Shown: positions 34,895 to 44,068 of the stretch, one piece after another
How positions within the stretch are numbered: position 1 is the stretch's first letter
Layout: every line of letters starts with the position of its first letter
Assembly (NCBI RefSeq): GCF_029760955.1
Contig: NZ_CP121682.1
Span: 4,092,001-4,156,000 of the forward strand
Direction: 5' to 3'
Source: Streptomyces cathayae
GTDB taxonomy: Bacteria; Actinomycetota; Actinomycetes; Streptomycetales; Streptomycetaceae
Length of the DNA stretch: 64,000 bases
Notes under the pieces: generated by a model
Seen by the model: the letters and a program-made list of their open reading frames with translations, nothing else
Database searches by the model: none
What the model was told of the DNA's origin: nothing
Program-made: the position numbers and the translations under genes

Positions 34895-35701
34895 TCAACG
34901 CAGCATGCGGCCCACGATGGCCCCCAGGTGGATGATCACGCCGACTGCCACCAGCCATGACAGGAGGACCATGACGACGCCAATAGGGCCGAACTTTTGT
35001 TCGTTCGCCACGATCGTCGCTGAGAAGTAGCGGGCGGAGAACACCCCGAGGCCGGTCCAGCAGACGCTGGTGACCAGGGCTGGGAGGAACAGGGCACGCC
35101 ATGCCACCGTACCGGCGAGCAAGATGTACAAGCTTCCCCACCAGAAGACGACCGCCCAGAGGAAGCCGATCAGGCTGGTCAGGAGCCACCCGCCGAACGC
35201 CCTGCCGAGCGCGGCCTGCGCGGCAGAGTAGGCGAGGAGCCCTGCAAGCCAGGCGAGCTGGGCCGCGGTGTTCCGCCACCCGCCTCCAAGGACGTTGAAC
35301 AGCATCCGGTACCAGCTCTGGAGGGTGCCGGCCACGGCCATGGCTCCGAGCAGCAGCAGGACGGCGCTCGTCCCGGTGAGGGGGTACGACGTCGTTGCGG
35401 GGACAAACAGGGATGCCACGGCCTGTGCCGCCTGCTGGTTCAGCCCCAGCCAGCTGACGACGGCCATGGCGGCCCCGCGGCCTGCCGCCGCGGTGATGAT
35501 GATCAGGAATGGAAAGAAGCACAAGAACGCGAGCGAGGCCAGTTGAAAGGAGTGCCCGAAGAAGTCGACCGCCGAGAGCCGACCCCACAGCAGGCCCACC
35601 CCGCTCCCCTCGAAACGGCGGCCGGCGGCCCGCCACTGCTGATCTGCACGCCACCATCGGCTGTGCCTTCGCCGGTGGGGTGCGTTACTGCCGTCGCCCA
35701 T
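34895..35701 (-). CDS. YihY/BrkB-family membrane protein
   Basis: The 268-residue protein shows the six-helix YihY/virulence factor BrkB pattern: GVGLLWGRLSAVDFFGHSFQ, LASLAFLCFFPFLIIITAAA, the PLTGTSAVLLLLGAMAVAGT segment, and a C-terminal FGPIGVVMVLLSWLVAVGVI. The family was once misnamed ribonuclease BN; its function is unknown. ATG 35701 is chosen by homologous length; the frame is open far upstream without coding character. Confidence 0.85.
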   Translation of the reverse strand: MGDGSNAPHRRRHSRWWRADQQWRAAGRRFEGSGVGLLWGRLSAVDFFGHSFQLASLAFLCFFPFLIIITAAAGRGAAMAVVSWLGLNQQAAQAVASLFVPATTSYPLTGTSAVLLLLGAMAVAGTLQSWYRMLFNVLGGGWRNTAAQLAWLAGLLAYSAAQAALGRAFGGWLLTSLIGFLWAVVFWWGSLYILLAGTVAWRALFLPALVTSVCWTGLGVFSARYFSATIVANEQKFGPIGVVMVLLSWLVAVGVIIHLGAIVGRMLR

Positions 35702-35799
35702 GCAATGAAGTGAACCTTGGTCGACCGGCCGTGTCACGGCAGAGAAGGGGCGAACGCACGTACCGGGGCAAGCGGAAGCGCTGTAGCTCGCCCAGCGGG

Positions 35800-36030
35800 C
35801 CTTCACCTCGGACCCGGACCGGGCGTCATGCTGACCCCGTCGGTCAACGTCGTGCGGTCGAGCTTCCCAGAAGAGCGGCAAGGGGAGGTCTCGGGGCTGT
35901 CCCGCAGCGTGTCGAACCTCGGCTCCTCCTTCGGGACAGCCATCGCCGGCACCATCCTGGTGCCCGGACTGACCACGGGGCCCCAGGCCGCAGCGGTGAT
36001 CGCCCTGGTCGTCACAGGACTCGGCGGTAC
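35800..36030 (+). pseudogene. MFS transporter C-terminal fragment
   Basis: GPGVMLTPSVNVVRSSFPEE followed by RQGEVSGLSRSVSNLGSSFG and TAIAGTILVPGL is the motif and helix pair found near the end of 14-helix DHA2 MFS exporters. The preceding 11-12 helices are absent and the C-terminus runs into unrelated sequence, so it is a remnant. Confidence 0.8.
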
Positions 36031-36395
36031 GCCTCCCCAGGCGGACCGGCCCCACCCCCGTGCACGTCCCGCACAGCACGGCACCGCAGGCACGTGCAGC
36101 CGCATCGCTTGCGTGCGGCTCATCCCCAGAGGGTGGTGGAGCCGCCTTGAACTGGTGGGAGAAGTGGCACCTCACAGGAGAGCTCTGTTCAGCCCGGTGT
36201 CCGGGACCGGTGAGGTTGATGCGCCGGCAGCGGGTTCGCTGAGGCTGCGACGGGCGCCGACACTTGACGGCGACGCCGTGGTTCCCATGTGACGGCAGCT
36301 CTGACGGCAACCGCAGCACACAGACGCGCATGATCACGGAGGTCAGCGATCGAAGCCCAAGGCCGTGAACTGTCCTCATGGCGTGCTGCCCGATC

Positions 36396-36438
36396 CTACG
36401 GATCAGAAGGTTGCAGGTTCGTCCCGCCGAGTGCACAG
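36396..36438 (+). repeat. Degenerate duplicate of the tRNA-Arg(ACG) 3' half (island attachment end)
   Basis: Bases 36396-36421 are identical to the tRNA-Arg gene from the anticodon loop into the T-loop. The following acceptor half differs by a two-base deletion and one substitution. It is the right attachment end of the island 30852-36438. Confidence 0.85.
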
Positions 36439-36443
36439 GAGGT

Positions 36444-36473
36444 CGAAGGCCCCGGAGAGATCCGGGGCCTTCG
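36444..36473 (+). terminator. Duplicate of the tRNA-Arg terminator
   Basis: CGAAGGCCCCGGA (36444-36456) and TCCGGGGCCTTCG (36461-36473) form a 13-bp stem, followed by GCGTTTCCTTT. Same core as 30859-30890. Confidence 0.85.
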
Positions 36474-36574
36474 GCGTTTCCTTTGACGGCGGTGCCCGGC
36501 TGCACCGTGCCCGTTTCAGGGGGTGGCTGCCGGTGGGCGAGCCCGGTGCCCGGACAGGGGAGCCGGGGACCGCC

Positions 36575-37972
36575 TCATGCGGCGGACGACGGGATGTTCT
36601 GGTTGGCGTGGAAGAAGTTGTCCGGGTCGTAGGCGCGCTTGACCGTGGTGAGCCGGTCGTAGTTGCCGCGATACGTGGCCCGGACGCGCTCCGGGCCCTC
36701 CGCTTCTCCGAGGAAGTTGACGTACGAGCCGCCCATGGAGTGCGGGTGCAGGTCGGTCCAGTAGTCGACGCACCACTGCCGGATCAGGTCGGCGTTGGCC
36801 GGATCGGGGTCGATGCCGGCGATGATGCCGGACCACACGGCGTCCCGGTAGGCCCAGGAGGTCTCCTCGGGGCCGACTCGGTGGGCCGCCCCGTCCACGG
36901 GGTACAGGTGCATCGTCGACAGCCCGGTGGGGATGCCCTGGCCGTACCTCTCGTGCACCGCGACGGCGTCGTCGGAGATGCCGTCGAAGAAGTCGCCGCG
37001 CCAGTACCACTGCAGCCCCTTGGGCATCAGTTCGTCGAACATGCTCTGCAGGGCGGGGTAGGGCATGGGGGTGGTGAAGTGGAAGGCCGGCGGCGCCGGG
37101 TCGTTGACCACGGACAGCGTCTCCTCCAGGCGATCGGCCTCCAGATCGCCGGTGCAGCACCAGATCACGGCGCACATCTTCTGCCCGTGGATCGGTTCCG
37201 GGAAGGGCGGAGCGGGCGGGACCGCCAGGACCGCGAAGAAGCCGGTGAGGTCCTCCGGCGCGGCGGGCAGGAAGTCCCGGTACCACCGCAGCACCTCCGC
37301 CGCGCGGTCGATCGGCCACACGGTGACCGCGACGCCGACCGTGTGCACCGGGTGCAGCCGGTAGGTGAACGAGGTGACCACGCCGAAGTTGCCGCCGCCG
37401 CCCCGCAGCCCCCAGAACAGATCCGGGTTCTCCTTCTCGGAGGCGGTGACGACGCTGCCGTCGGCCAGGACGACGTCCGCGGCGATCAGGCTGTCGATCG
37501 TCAGGCCGTACTTACGCGTCAGGTGGCCGTGCCCGCCGCCCAGCGTGAGACCGCCCACCCCCGTGGTCGACATGATCCCGGTCGGCATGCCGAGGCCGAA
37601 GGCGTGTGCCTCGTGGTCCACATCGCCCAGCAGGCTGCCGCCGCCCACCTGCGCGGTTTCGGTGTCCGGGTCGACCCGCACCCAGCGCATCGGGGACAGG
37701 TCGAGAGTCAGCCCGTCGTCGATCAGGCACAGCCCCGGCCCGCTGTGCCCGCCACCGCGTACCGCGACGTCGACGCCGGTCTCCTGGGCGAAGGCGAGGC
37801 CGGCCCGCACGTCCGCCGCCCCGAGGCACTGGACGATGACGGCCGGACGCCGGTCGATCATGGCGTTGTAGAGGCTGCGGGTCTTGTCGTACTCCGCGTC
37901 CTGCGGCGTGACGACACGTCCCCGCAAGGCCGCGCGCAGACTGTCGAGGGCAGGTGCGTCGATGCCACTCAT
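36575..37972 (-). CDS. FAD-linked oxidoreductase, BBE-like
   Basis: The 465-residue protein has a PCMH-type FAD-binding domain: RPAVIVQCLGAADVRAGLAF, RGGGHSGPGLCLIDDGLTLD (the His is the usual covalent FAD attachment), GGGSLLGDVDHEAHAFGLGM and GVGGLTLGGGHGHLTRKYGL. The end, NYDRLTTVKRAYDPDNFFHA, is the berberine-bridge C-terminal segment. Such enzymes oxidise diverse alcohols or cyclise natural products; the substrate cannot be told here. Start at 37972 matches normal family length. Lies just outside the island. Confidence 0.9.
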   Translation of the reverse strand: MSGIDAPALDSLRAALRGRVVTPQDAEYDKTRSLYNAMIDRRPAVIVQCLGAADVRAGLAFAQETGVDVAVRGGGHSGPGLCLIDDGLTLDLSPMRWVRVDPDTETAQVGGGSLLGDVDHEAHAFGLGMPTGIMSTTGVGGLTLGGGHGHLTRKYGLTIDSLIAADVVLADGSVVTASEKENPDLFWGLRGGGGNFGVVTSFTYRLHPVHTVGVAVTVWPIDRAAEVLRWYRDFLPAAPEDLTGFFAVLAVPPAPPFPEPIHGQKMCAVIWCCTGDLEADRLEETLSVVNDPAPPAFHFTTPMPYPALQSMFDELMPKGLQWYWRGDFFDGISDDAVAVHERYGQGIPTGLSTMHLYPVDGAAHRVGPEETSWAYRDAVWSGIIAGIDPDPANADLIRQWCVDYWTDLHPHSMGGSYVNFLGEAEGPERVRATYRGNYDRLTTVKRAYDPDNFFHANQNIPSSAA

Positions 37973-38239
37973 GGTGGAACGTCCCTTGGACTTGGACGGG
38001 GAGGGATCGCGGAGCCGGATGGCCGGGGCCGCACGAAGTCGCCGGTTCGGCCGGCGTTCGTCCAGGGGCCCGGGAATCGAATCCGCCGCTGTGCCCAGTG
38101 TGACGCCGGGGACTGTGACGCGCGACATGTCGGTGTCCGGTGTCCGGCACTCGGCGTGCGGTCGTTGGTGTTCGGCTGTCGGCTGTCGGCTGTCGGTGCG
38201 AGGGGCCGTCCGGTTGGTCGGTGACGGGGGCGACCGGTG

Positions 38240-38782
38240 TCAGGGGCTGCTGCGGTGGCTGCTTTCGCGGCGCAGGAACGCCGTGCGGAGCTGGCGGCTC
38301 AGGGCCGTGGCCGCCGCGGTGAGGAAGATGAAGGTGTAGAGGATCTGGAGCATGGCGACCAGGCGGGCCGTCTGGCCGTGCGGGGTGATGTCGCCGTAGC
38401 CGATGGTGGCGAGGGTGACCAGGGTGAAGTAGAGGGAGTCCAGGCGGGTGCTGAGGCCGATGAATTCACCGGGGTGCTGGGCCAGGGCCTGGTAGGCCGT
38501 CGCGAAGACCAGGATGGTCAGGCACATCAGCAGGGGGATGACCAGTCCGGGACGGGCGTGCGGACGGTCGAGGAGGACATGGGCGATCTGCTGGAGCAGC
38601 AGGGCGGCTATGAGTGCCAGGGCCAGGACGAAGAAGGTCCAGCTCAGGGCGGGGCGCTGTGGGCCCAGGCCGTCGAGGGGGAGCAGGAAGTAGGCGGTGA
38701 CCATGATGGTCGCGCCGACCGCCTGGACGAACCAGGACCACGGGGTGCCCCGTGGTGTGAAGGGCTTGCGGCCGCTGTTCAT
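38240..38782 (-). CDS. Two-pore-helix-type potassium channel protein
   Basis: The 180-residue membrane protein has about four helices. The selectivity filter TLATIGYGDITPHGQTARLV lies between the last two, with the diagnostic T-x-G-Y-G-D. No C-terminal TrkA/RCK domain; the tail is short and basic. Transcribed opposite to the DUF2797 gene downstream, in the same direction as the neighbouring membrane protein. Confidence 0.92.
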   Translation of the reverse strand: MNSGRKPFTPRGTPWSWFVQAVGATIMVTAYFLLPLDGLGPQRPALSWTFFVLALALIAALLLQQIAHVLLDRPHARPGLVIPLLMCLTILVFATAYQALAQHPGEFIGLSTRLDSLYFTLVTLATIGYGDITPHGQTARLVAMLQILYTFIFLTAAATALSRQLRTAFLRRESSHRSSP

Positions 38783-38831
38783 GGGGGTGCCGGGGATCGG
38801 CGGGAGTGAAGGGTGTCCGGTGTCCGGTGTT

Positions 38832-39263
38832 CTAGGTGCGGCTCGGCTCGTCGCGTGGTGCGCACAGGGCCCAGATGACGAATCCGTAGACGACCATGAG
38901 GGTGATCGACCAGACCGGTGCGTAGGGCAGCCACACGAAGTTGGCGATCATGCCCAGTCCGGCCAGTACGACACCCGTGACGCGGGCCCAGGTCGCCCCG
39001 CTGAACAGGGCGATCCCTGCGGCCAGTGCGAGGGCGCCGAGGATCAGATGGATCCAGCCCCAGCCGGTCAGGCTGAACGCGTAGGTGAAGTTGGGGGTGG
39101 TGACGAAGATGTCGTCCTTGGCGATGGCGGCGATCCCCTCGAAGATCGCCATGATTCCGCCGAAGGTCATCAGCACTGCCGCGGCCGCGGTCCAGCCCAT
39201 CGCCCAGGTGCTGCGCGGTGCCCATTCGGTTCGGTGGTGCGTTCCGCCGACGTTGCTGGCCAT
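38832..39263 (-). CDS. Four-helix membrane protein (DUF7144-like)
   Basis: The 143-residue protein has four hydrophobic segments and the pattern FGGIMAIFEGIAAI, then LTGWGWIHLILGALALAAGI and GATWARVTGVVLAGLGMIAN, typical of a widespread Streptomyces membrane family (DUF7144). ATG 39263 follows AAAGGGCGAACAC. Function unknown. Confidence 0.88.
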   Translation of the reverse strand: MASNVGGTHHRTEWAPRSTWAMGWTAAAAVLMTFGGIMAIFEGIAAIAKDDIFVTTPNFTYAFSLTGWGWIHLILGALALAAGIALFSGATWARVTGVVLAGLGMIANFVWLPYAPVWSITLMVVYGFVIWALCAPRDEPSRT

Positions 39264-39400
39264 GTGTTCGCCCTTTCGGTCGTCCCCGAGCGGTACGGCC
39301 CCTTCTCCAGGTTTGCACCGGGCAGGGCGGGCGGCACCTCGGTGGGCGGTGGGGCGCCTGCCGCCGTCGATGTCAGTGGTCGGCCCTACGCTCGTGAGAG

Positions 39401-40309
39401 ATGGCACGGACATGGAAGTGCTCGGGACTGCGCTGGTCGGCGGAGGGTCCCGTGCTGGAGTGGGAGGGCGGTCGGCGCACCGCGCTGACCTGGGGGAAAC
39501 GGGTGGCCTTCGGGGTCGAGGAAGGGGGCGTGCGGACATGCGTGGGGGCACGGGGACACGCGTGCCCGCTCGGCGTGGTGGTGCCGGGGCGGAGTACGGG
39601 GGCGCGCTGCGAGGAGTGCGCGCGGCTGGACCGGGCGCACTCCGTGGCCGCCGACACCCTCGCGGACGATCCGCGGCCGTACCGCGTGTACCTGGCGTGG
39701 TTCGGTCCGGGGATGGCCAAGGTCGGGATCACCGGGGTGGAGCGGGGATCGGCGCGGCTGCTGGAGCAGGGGGCGGTCTGCTTCAGCTGGCTGGGGAGCG
39801 GGCCGCTGATGGCGGCGCGGCGCACCGAGGAACTGCTGCGCGCCGCGCTCCGCGTGCCCGACCGGATTCCGTACGCCGACAAGCGGGCGGTGCGGGCGGT
39901 GCTTCCGGGCACGGCGGCGGAGCGGGCGGCGGAGCTCGCGGAACTGCATGCGAAGGCGGTCGCCCTGACCGGGTGGCCCGAGTCGCTCGACCGTGCGCCC
40001 TTCCGGCCCGTCGATCATGTGCGGGTGTTCGGGCCGGCAGGGGTGCCGGCCGCCGCGGGGGAGGTGAGCGAGCTGGTCGCCGGGGGTGCGGCGAGCGGGG
40101 AGCTGGTGGCCGCCGCGGGGCCGGATCTGCATCTGGCGACGGGGAGCGGGAGCGGGAGCGTCGACGGGAGCGGGGTCGTGGTGCTGGACACGCGGTTGCT
40201 GACCGGGTGGGGGCTGGTGCCGGGCGCGGGGCGGGGGTTCGACCTGCCGGTGAGGGCGCTGAGGGGGGCGGCCGGTGAGGGGGCGGGGGTGCAGGACGGG
40301 CTGTTCTGA
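39401..40309 (+). CDS. DUF2797 protein
   Basis: The 302-residue protein has the DUF2797 features: cysteine pairs in CVGARGHACPLGVV and ARCEECARLDRAHS (probable zinc ribbon), then YRVYLAWFGPGMAKVGITGV, a GIY-YIG-like strand-loop, followed by LEQGAVCFSWLGSGPLMAAR and RRTEELL. C-terminal 100 residues are Gly/Ala-rich with little conservation. Nucleic-acid binding is plausible by the GIY-YIG similarity, but function is not established. Confidence 0.85.
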   Translation: MARTWKCSGLRWSAEGPVLEWEGGRRTALTWGKRVAFGVEEGGVRTCVGARGHACPLGVVVPGRSTGARCEECARLDRAHSVAADTLADDPRPYRVYLAWFGPGMAKVGITGVERGSARLLEQGAVCFSWLGSGPLMAARRTEELLRAALRVPDRIPYADKRAVRAVLPGTAAERAAELAELHAKAVALTGWPESLDRAPFRPVDHVRVFGPAGVPAAAGEVSELVAGGAASGELVAAAGPDLHLATGSGSGSVDGSGVVVLDTRLLTGWGLVPGAGRGFDLPVRALRGAAGEGAGVQDGLF

Positions 40310-40450
40310 TGCCGGCCCGGCTCCGTACCGGGCCTGCGGGCTCGGCCGGTCCGTCGGACTGTCCGGTGCTGTTCGGCGTCGTCCGGTCTCCGGTTCGTTC
40401 TTCCTGCAGGGGAGTGGACCCGGGACGCGGTCAGGGGTGATCGTGGCAGC

Positions 40451-41431
40451 ATGAGTGATCACCCCACGGCACCGGCGTCAGCGCCGGAAGCGGCCCCGGA
40501 GCGGGGACCGGTACCGGCTTCGGAATCCGTAGCGGAATCCGCCGAGGTGCGGCGGTTCTGGGAGGGGCTCGGGCTTCCCGGACTCGTCGACGTGCACACG
40601 CACTTCATGCCGGAGCGGGTGCTGCGCAAGGTGTGGGCCTACTTCGACGCACTCGGACCGCTGACCGGCGGGGTCGAGTGGCCGATCACCTACCGGCAGG
40701 AGGAGAGCGAACGGGCCCGGCTGCTGCGGGAGTTCGGGGTCCGCGCCTTCACGGCCATGCTGTATCCGCACAAGCCCGGCATGGCAGGGTGGCTGAACGG
40801 CTGGGCGGTCGACTTCGCCCGCCGTACGCCCGACTGTCTGCACACCGCCACGCTCTTCCCCGAGCCCGACGCCGAGGCGCAGGTCCGGGAGGCCGTCGAA
40901 GCGGGGGCACGGGTCTTCAAGGCGCATGTGCAGGTGGGGGCGTACGACCCGGCCGACCCGTTGCTGGACGGGGCCTGGGGCGTGCTCGCCGAGGCGGGCG
41001 TCCCGGTGGTGGTCCACTGCGGTTCGGGGCCGGCGCCCGGCAAGCACACCGGGCCCGAGCCGATCGCGCGGGTACTGGCCCGGCATCCCCGGCTGCGGCT
41101 GATCGTGGCGCACCTCGGGATGCCCGAGTACGAGGACTTCCTCGACCTCGCCGCGCGCTACGAGGAGGTGCGGCTGGACACCACCATGGCGTTCACCGAC
41201 TTCACCGAGCGCATGGTGCCGTTCCCCCGGCGGGCCCTGCCCCGGCTGGCCGACCTCGGCGACCGGATCCTGCTCGGCACGGATTTCCCCAACATCCCGT
41301 ATCCGTACGTCCACCAGCTCCACGCCCTGGAGCGGCTCGGGCTCGGGCAGGCCTGGCTGCGGGCGGTGTGCCACGACAACGGTGCCCGGCTCTTCGGCCT
41401 GGGCGCGAGCGGGGAGTCGTCGGCCTCCTGA
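40451..41431 (+). CDS. Amidohydrolase-family metal-dependent hydrolase (COG2159)
   Basis: The 326-residue protein is a TIM-barrel amidohydrolase: GLVDVHTHFMP (metal-binding HxH near residue 45), FKAHVQVGAYDPADP, VPVVVHCGSGPAPG, LIVAHLGMPEYEDF and ILLGTDFPNIPYPY, in which the His and Asp residues complete the metal site. The family includes decarboxylases and hydrolases of aromatic or small carboxylic substrates; no more specific call is possible. Low-complexity N-terminal 30 residues. Confidence 0.9.
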   Translation: MSDHPTAPASAPEAAPERGPVPASESVAESAEVRRFWEGLGLPGLVDVHTHFMPERVLRKVWAYFDALGPLTGGVEWPITYRQEESERARLLREFGVRAFTAMLYPHKPGMAGWLNGWAVDFARRTPDCLHTATLFPEPDAEAQVREAVEAGARVFKAHVQVGAYDPADPLLDGAWGVLAEAGVPVVVHCGSGPAPGKHTGPEPIARVLARHPRLRLIVAHLGMPEYEDFLDLAARYEEVRLDTTMAFTDFTERMVPFPRRALPRLADLGDRILLGTDFPNIPYPYVHQLHALERLGLGQAWLRAVCHDNGARLFGLGASGESSAS

Positions 41432-41547
41432 GGCCCCGTACCTCCCGGGGCCGGGACCGGGAACGGGGAACCGGGAACCGGAGTTTCTCAGGGAAATCAC
41501 AGACTTCCGCAAGGGCGCTCTCAGAGGTCCCCGCGACGGTGTGGAGC

Positions 41548-42288
41548 ATGACCACGACCTCGCCCCAGGGGCGCGCCGAACTGCTGAGGACGGACGGGAG
41601 TCCCGTCCGGGTGCTTGTGGTGGACGACGAGCAGTCGGTCACCGCACTGCTGTCCATGGCCCTGCGCTACGAGGGCTGGCAGATCCGCAGCGCGGGGGAC
41701 GGCCAGGGCGCCGTCCGTGCCGCGCGCGAGTTCCGGCCCGATGCCGTCATCCTGGACATGACGCTCCCGGACATGGACGGGCTGTCCACGCTCGGGCGGC
41801 TGCGCCGCGAGCGGCCGGGCGTCCCCGTCCTCTTCCTCACCGCCAAGGACGCCGCCGAGGACCGGGTCGCGGGCCTGACCGCGGGCGGCGACGACTGCGT
41901 GACCAAGCCGTTCGGCCTGGAGGAGGTCGTCGCGCGGCTGCGCGGGCTGATCCGGCGCTCCGGCGCGGCCGACCGCCGGCCGGAGTCCGTGCTGATGGTC
42001 GGCGACCTCACCCTCGACGAGGACAGCCACGACGTCACCCGGGGCGGGAAGCACATCCACCTCACCGCCACCGAGTTCGAACTGCTGCGCTTCCTGATGC
42101 GCAACCCGCGGCGCGTGCTCAGCAAGGCGCAGATCCTCGACCGGGTCTGGTCCTACGACTTCGGCGGGAAGGCCAACGTCGTCGAGCTGTACATCTCGTA
42201 TCTGCGCCGGAAGATCGACGCGGGCCGGGAGCCGATGATCCACACCCGGCGCGGCGCCGGGTACCTGATCAAGCCCGCGGTCGTGTGA
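41548..42288 (+). CDS. OmpR-family response regulator, no adjacent kinase
   Basis: The 246-residue protein has a receiver domain (VRVLVVDDEQSVTALLSMAL; acceptor Asp70 in VILDMTLPDMDG; VLFLTAKDA; DDCVTKPF with the conserved Lys) and an OmpR/PhoB winged helix (LTATEFELLRFLMRNPRRVL, then FGGKANVVELYISYLRRKID). All phosphorylation residues are present. No histidine kinase follows; the next gene is an MFS exporter. Its kinase must be elsewhere, or was lost. Confidence 0.93.
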   Translation: MTTTSPQGRAELLRTDGSPVRVLVVDDEQSVTALLSMALRYEGWQIRSAGDGQGAVRAAREFRPDAVILDMTLPDMDGLSTLGRLRRERPGVPVLFLTAKDAAEDRVAGLTAGGDDCVTKPFGLEEVVARLRGLIRRSGAADRRPESVLMVGDLTLDEDSHDVTRGGKHIHLTATEFELLRFLMRNPRRVLSKAQILDRVWSYDFGGKANVVELYISYLRRKIDAGREPMIHTRRGAGYLIKPAVV

Positions 42289-42419
42289 GCGGACGGCGAC
42301 GACCGCGCCCGCGCACCCCGCGCACCCCGGGGACGCGGCGCGTCGTCGGTTCCGTGCGTCAAGAGCGGTGGCCGGCACCATGACCCCGCGCGCTTCGGCC
42401 GGACTCGGACCGCCCGACT

Positions 42420-42451
42420 GTACGCCGTATAAGGGGTGTTCTACGGTGTAC
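42420..42451. promoter_or_regulatory. TetR-type operator over the exporter promoter
   Basis: GTACGCCGTA (42420-42429) and TACGGTGTAC (42442-42451) form a 10-bp inverted repeat with one mismatch around a 12-nt spacer containing TATAAG-like -10 sequence. It ends 3 bp before the MFS start, so the mRNA is probably leaderless or very short-leadered and TetR binding would block it. Confidence 0.75.
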
Positions 42452-42454
42452 GGC

Positions 42455-44032
42455 ATGACGACGTCCCCGTCCCCCCAGGAGCAGACCCCCGACCGGGTCG
42501 CGGACGACCGGGTGCCGCGCACCCAGGGGCACCCCCGGCGCTGGCTGATCCTCGGTGTCATCTGTCTCGCGCAGCTCACCGTGCTGCTCGACAACACCGT
42601 CCTGAACGTGGCGATCCCCTCGCTCACCCGAGAGATGGACGCGTCGACCGCCGACATCCAGTGGATGATCAACGCGTACTCGCTCGTGCAGTCGGGTCTG
42701 CTGCTCAGCGCGGGCAACGCCGCGGACCGCTACGGCCGGAAGAAGATGCTGGCCACGGGCCTGGTCCTGTTCGGCGCCGGTTCGCTGGTGGCCGGACTGG
42801 CCGATTCGTCGGGCCAGTTGATCGCGGCGCGGGCCGGAATGGGGATCGGCGGCGCCCTGTTGCTCACCACCACGCTGGCCGTGGCGATGCAGATCTTCCC
42901 GCCCGAGGAGCAGACCAGGGCCATCGGCATCTGGAGCGCGGTCAACGCGCTCGGCTTCGCCACCGGCCCGCTCCTCGGCGGCTTCATGCTGAACCACTTC
43001 TGGTGGGGCGCGATCTTCCTGATCAACCTGCCGATCGCGGCGCTCGGCCTGGTCGCCGTCGTGGCGCTCGTCCCGGAATCGAAGAACCCGGAGGGCGAGC
43101 GGCCCGACCTGCTCGGCGCGCTGCTCTCCACCGTCGGCATGGCGGCCCTGGTGTACGCGATCATCTCCGGGCCCGAGCACGGCTGGACCTCGGCCCGCGT
43201 CCTGATGACCGCGCTCAGCGCCGTCGCCGTTCTCGGCGTCTTCGCCTACTGGGAGAGCCGGATCCCGTACCCCATGCTCGACCTGAACTTCTTCGGGAAC
43301 CGCCGGTTCACGGGCGCGGTCGCCGGGGCGACGCTGATCACCTTCGGCATGGGCGGCGCGCTGTTCCTGCTCACCCAGCATCTGCAGTTCGTGCTCGGCT
43401 ACGGACCCCTGGAGGCCGGCCTGCGGACGGCTCCGCTGGCCCTGGCCGTCGTCGCGCTCAACTTCACCGGACTGGCCGCGAGGGCGACGGCGAGCATGGG
43501 TGTGCCGGTCTCCATCGCCCTGGGCATGACGCTGATGTCCGGCGGGCTGGTGTCCATCGCCACCCTCACCGCACACGGCTACCCGGGCACCCTGCTGGGA
43601 CTGGTCCTGATCGGGGTGGGCACCGCGATCGCCAACCCGGTCATGGCCCACGCGATCATGAGTTCCATCCCCCAGGAGAAGGCGGGCGTCGGGGCCGGGA
43701 TCAACGGCACGCTCGCCGAGTTCGGCAACGGTCTGGGGGTCGCCGTACTGGGCGCGGTGCTGGGCGCCCGTTTCGCCGCGCTGATCCCGGTGGAGGCCGG
43801 CTCGCTCCCGGCGGCGCTGGCCGCGGCGGACTCGGCGAGTGAACGGGGCCGTGTCACCGAGGCGTTCTCCTCAGGACTGGAGACCAGCCAGCTGGTGGGG
43901 GCGTCGGCCGTGCTGCTCGGCGGGCTGCTGGCGGCGGCGCTGCTGCACCGGGCGGGCAGGGCGGACGCGGGGGCGAAGGCCGGACAGGACCCCGCGTGTG
44001 CGGGGCCCTGCGGGGACCCGGACAGGACCTAG
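42455..44032 (+). CDS. MFS drug exporter, DHA2/EmrB-QacA type
   Basis: The 525-residue protein has 14 predicted helices. Motif A DRYGRKKMLATG and antiporter motif C (GFATGPLLGGFMLNHFWWGA) are present; LDNTVLNVAIPSLTREMDAS is the DHA2 motif D1. It should export drugs by proton antiport. The tetR gene follows by 36 bp in the same direction, and the operator at 42420-42451 overlaps the promoter. Confidence 0.93.
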   Translation: MTTSPSPQEQTPDRVADDRVPRTQGHPRRWLILGVICLAQLTVLLDNTVLNVAIPSLTREMDASTADIQWMINAYSLVQSGLLLSAGNAADRYGRKKMLATGLVLFGAGSLVAGLADSSGQLIAARAGMGIGGALLLTTTLAVAMQIFPPEEQTRAIGIWSAVNALGFATGPLLGGFMLNHFWWGAIFLINLPIAALGLVAVVALVPESKNPEGERPDLLGALLSTVGMAALVYAIISGPEHGWTSARVLMTALSAVAVLGVFAYWESRIPYPMLDLNFFGNRRFTGAVAGATLITFGMGGALFLLTQHLQFVLGYGPLEAGLRTAPLALAVVALNFTGLAARATASMGVPVSIALGMTLMSGGLVSIATLTAHGYPGTLLGLVLIGVGTAIANPVMAHAIMSSIPQEKAGVGAGINGTLAEFGNGLGVAVLGAVLGARFAALIPVEAGSLPAALAAADSASERGRVTEAFSSGLETSQLVGASAVLLGGLLAAALLHRAGRADAGAKAGQDPACAGPCGDPDRT

Positions 44033-44068
44033 CATGAAACGGCGTCGGAAAGTCGAGGAAGGTGCGCC

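Larger units (their letters stand above)
30852..36438. mobile_element. Decayed genomic island at tRNA-Arg(ACG)
   Basis: The intact tRNA-Arg lies at the left edge and a 26-bp exact copy of its 3' half (CTACGGATCAGAAGGTTGCA and on) plus a slightly altered acceptor end lies at the right edge. Both are followed by a near-identical hairpin built on GGCCCCGGA/TCCGGGGCC. Content is accessory: CMD-like protein, CPBP protease, alpha/beta-hydrolase membrane protein, YihY/BrkB protein, MFS fragment. No integrase or excisionase is left, so the island is immobile. Confidence 0.7.

Noticed and set aside
38173..38193. Three tandem CGGCTGT units and nearby GTGTCCG repeats
   Set aside because: Short GC-rich repeats between convergent or neighbouring genes are common here; no structural or regulatory meaning can be supported.
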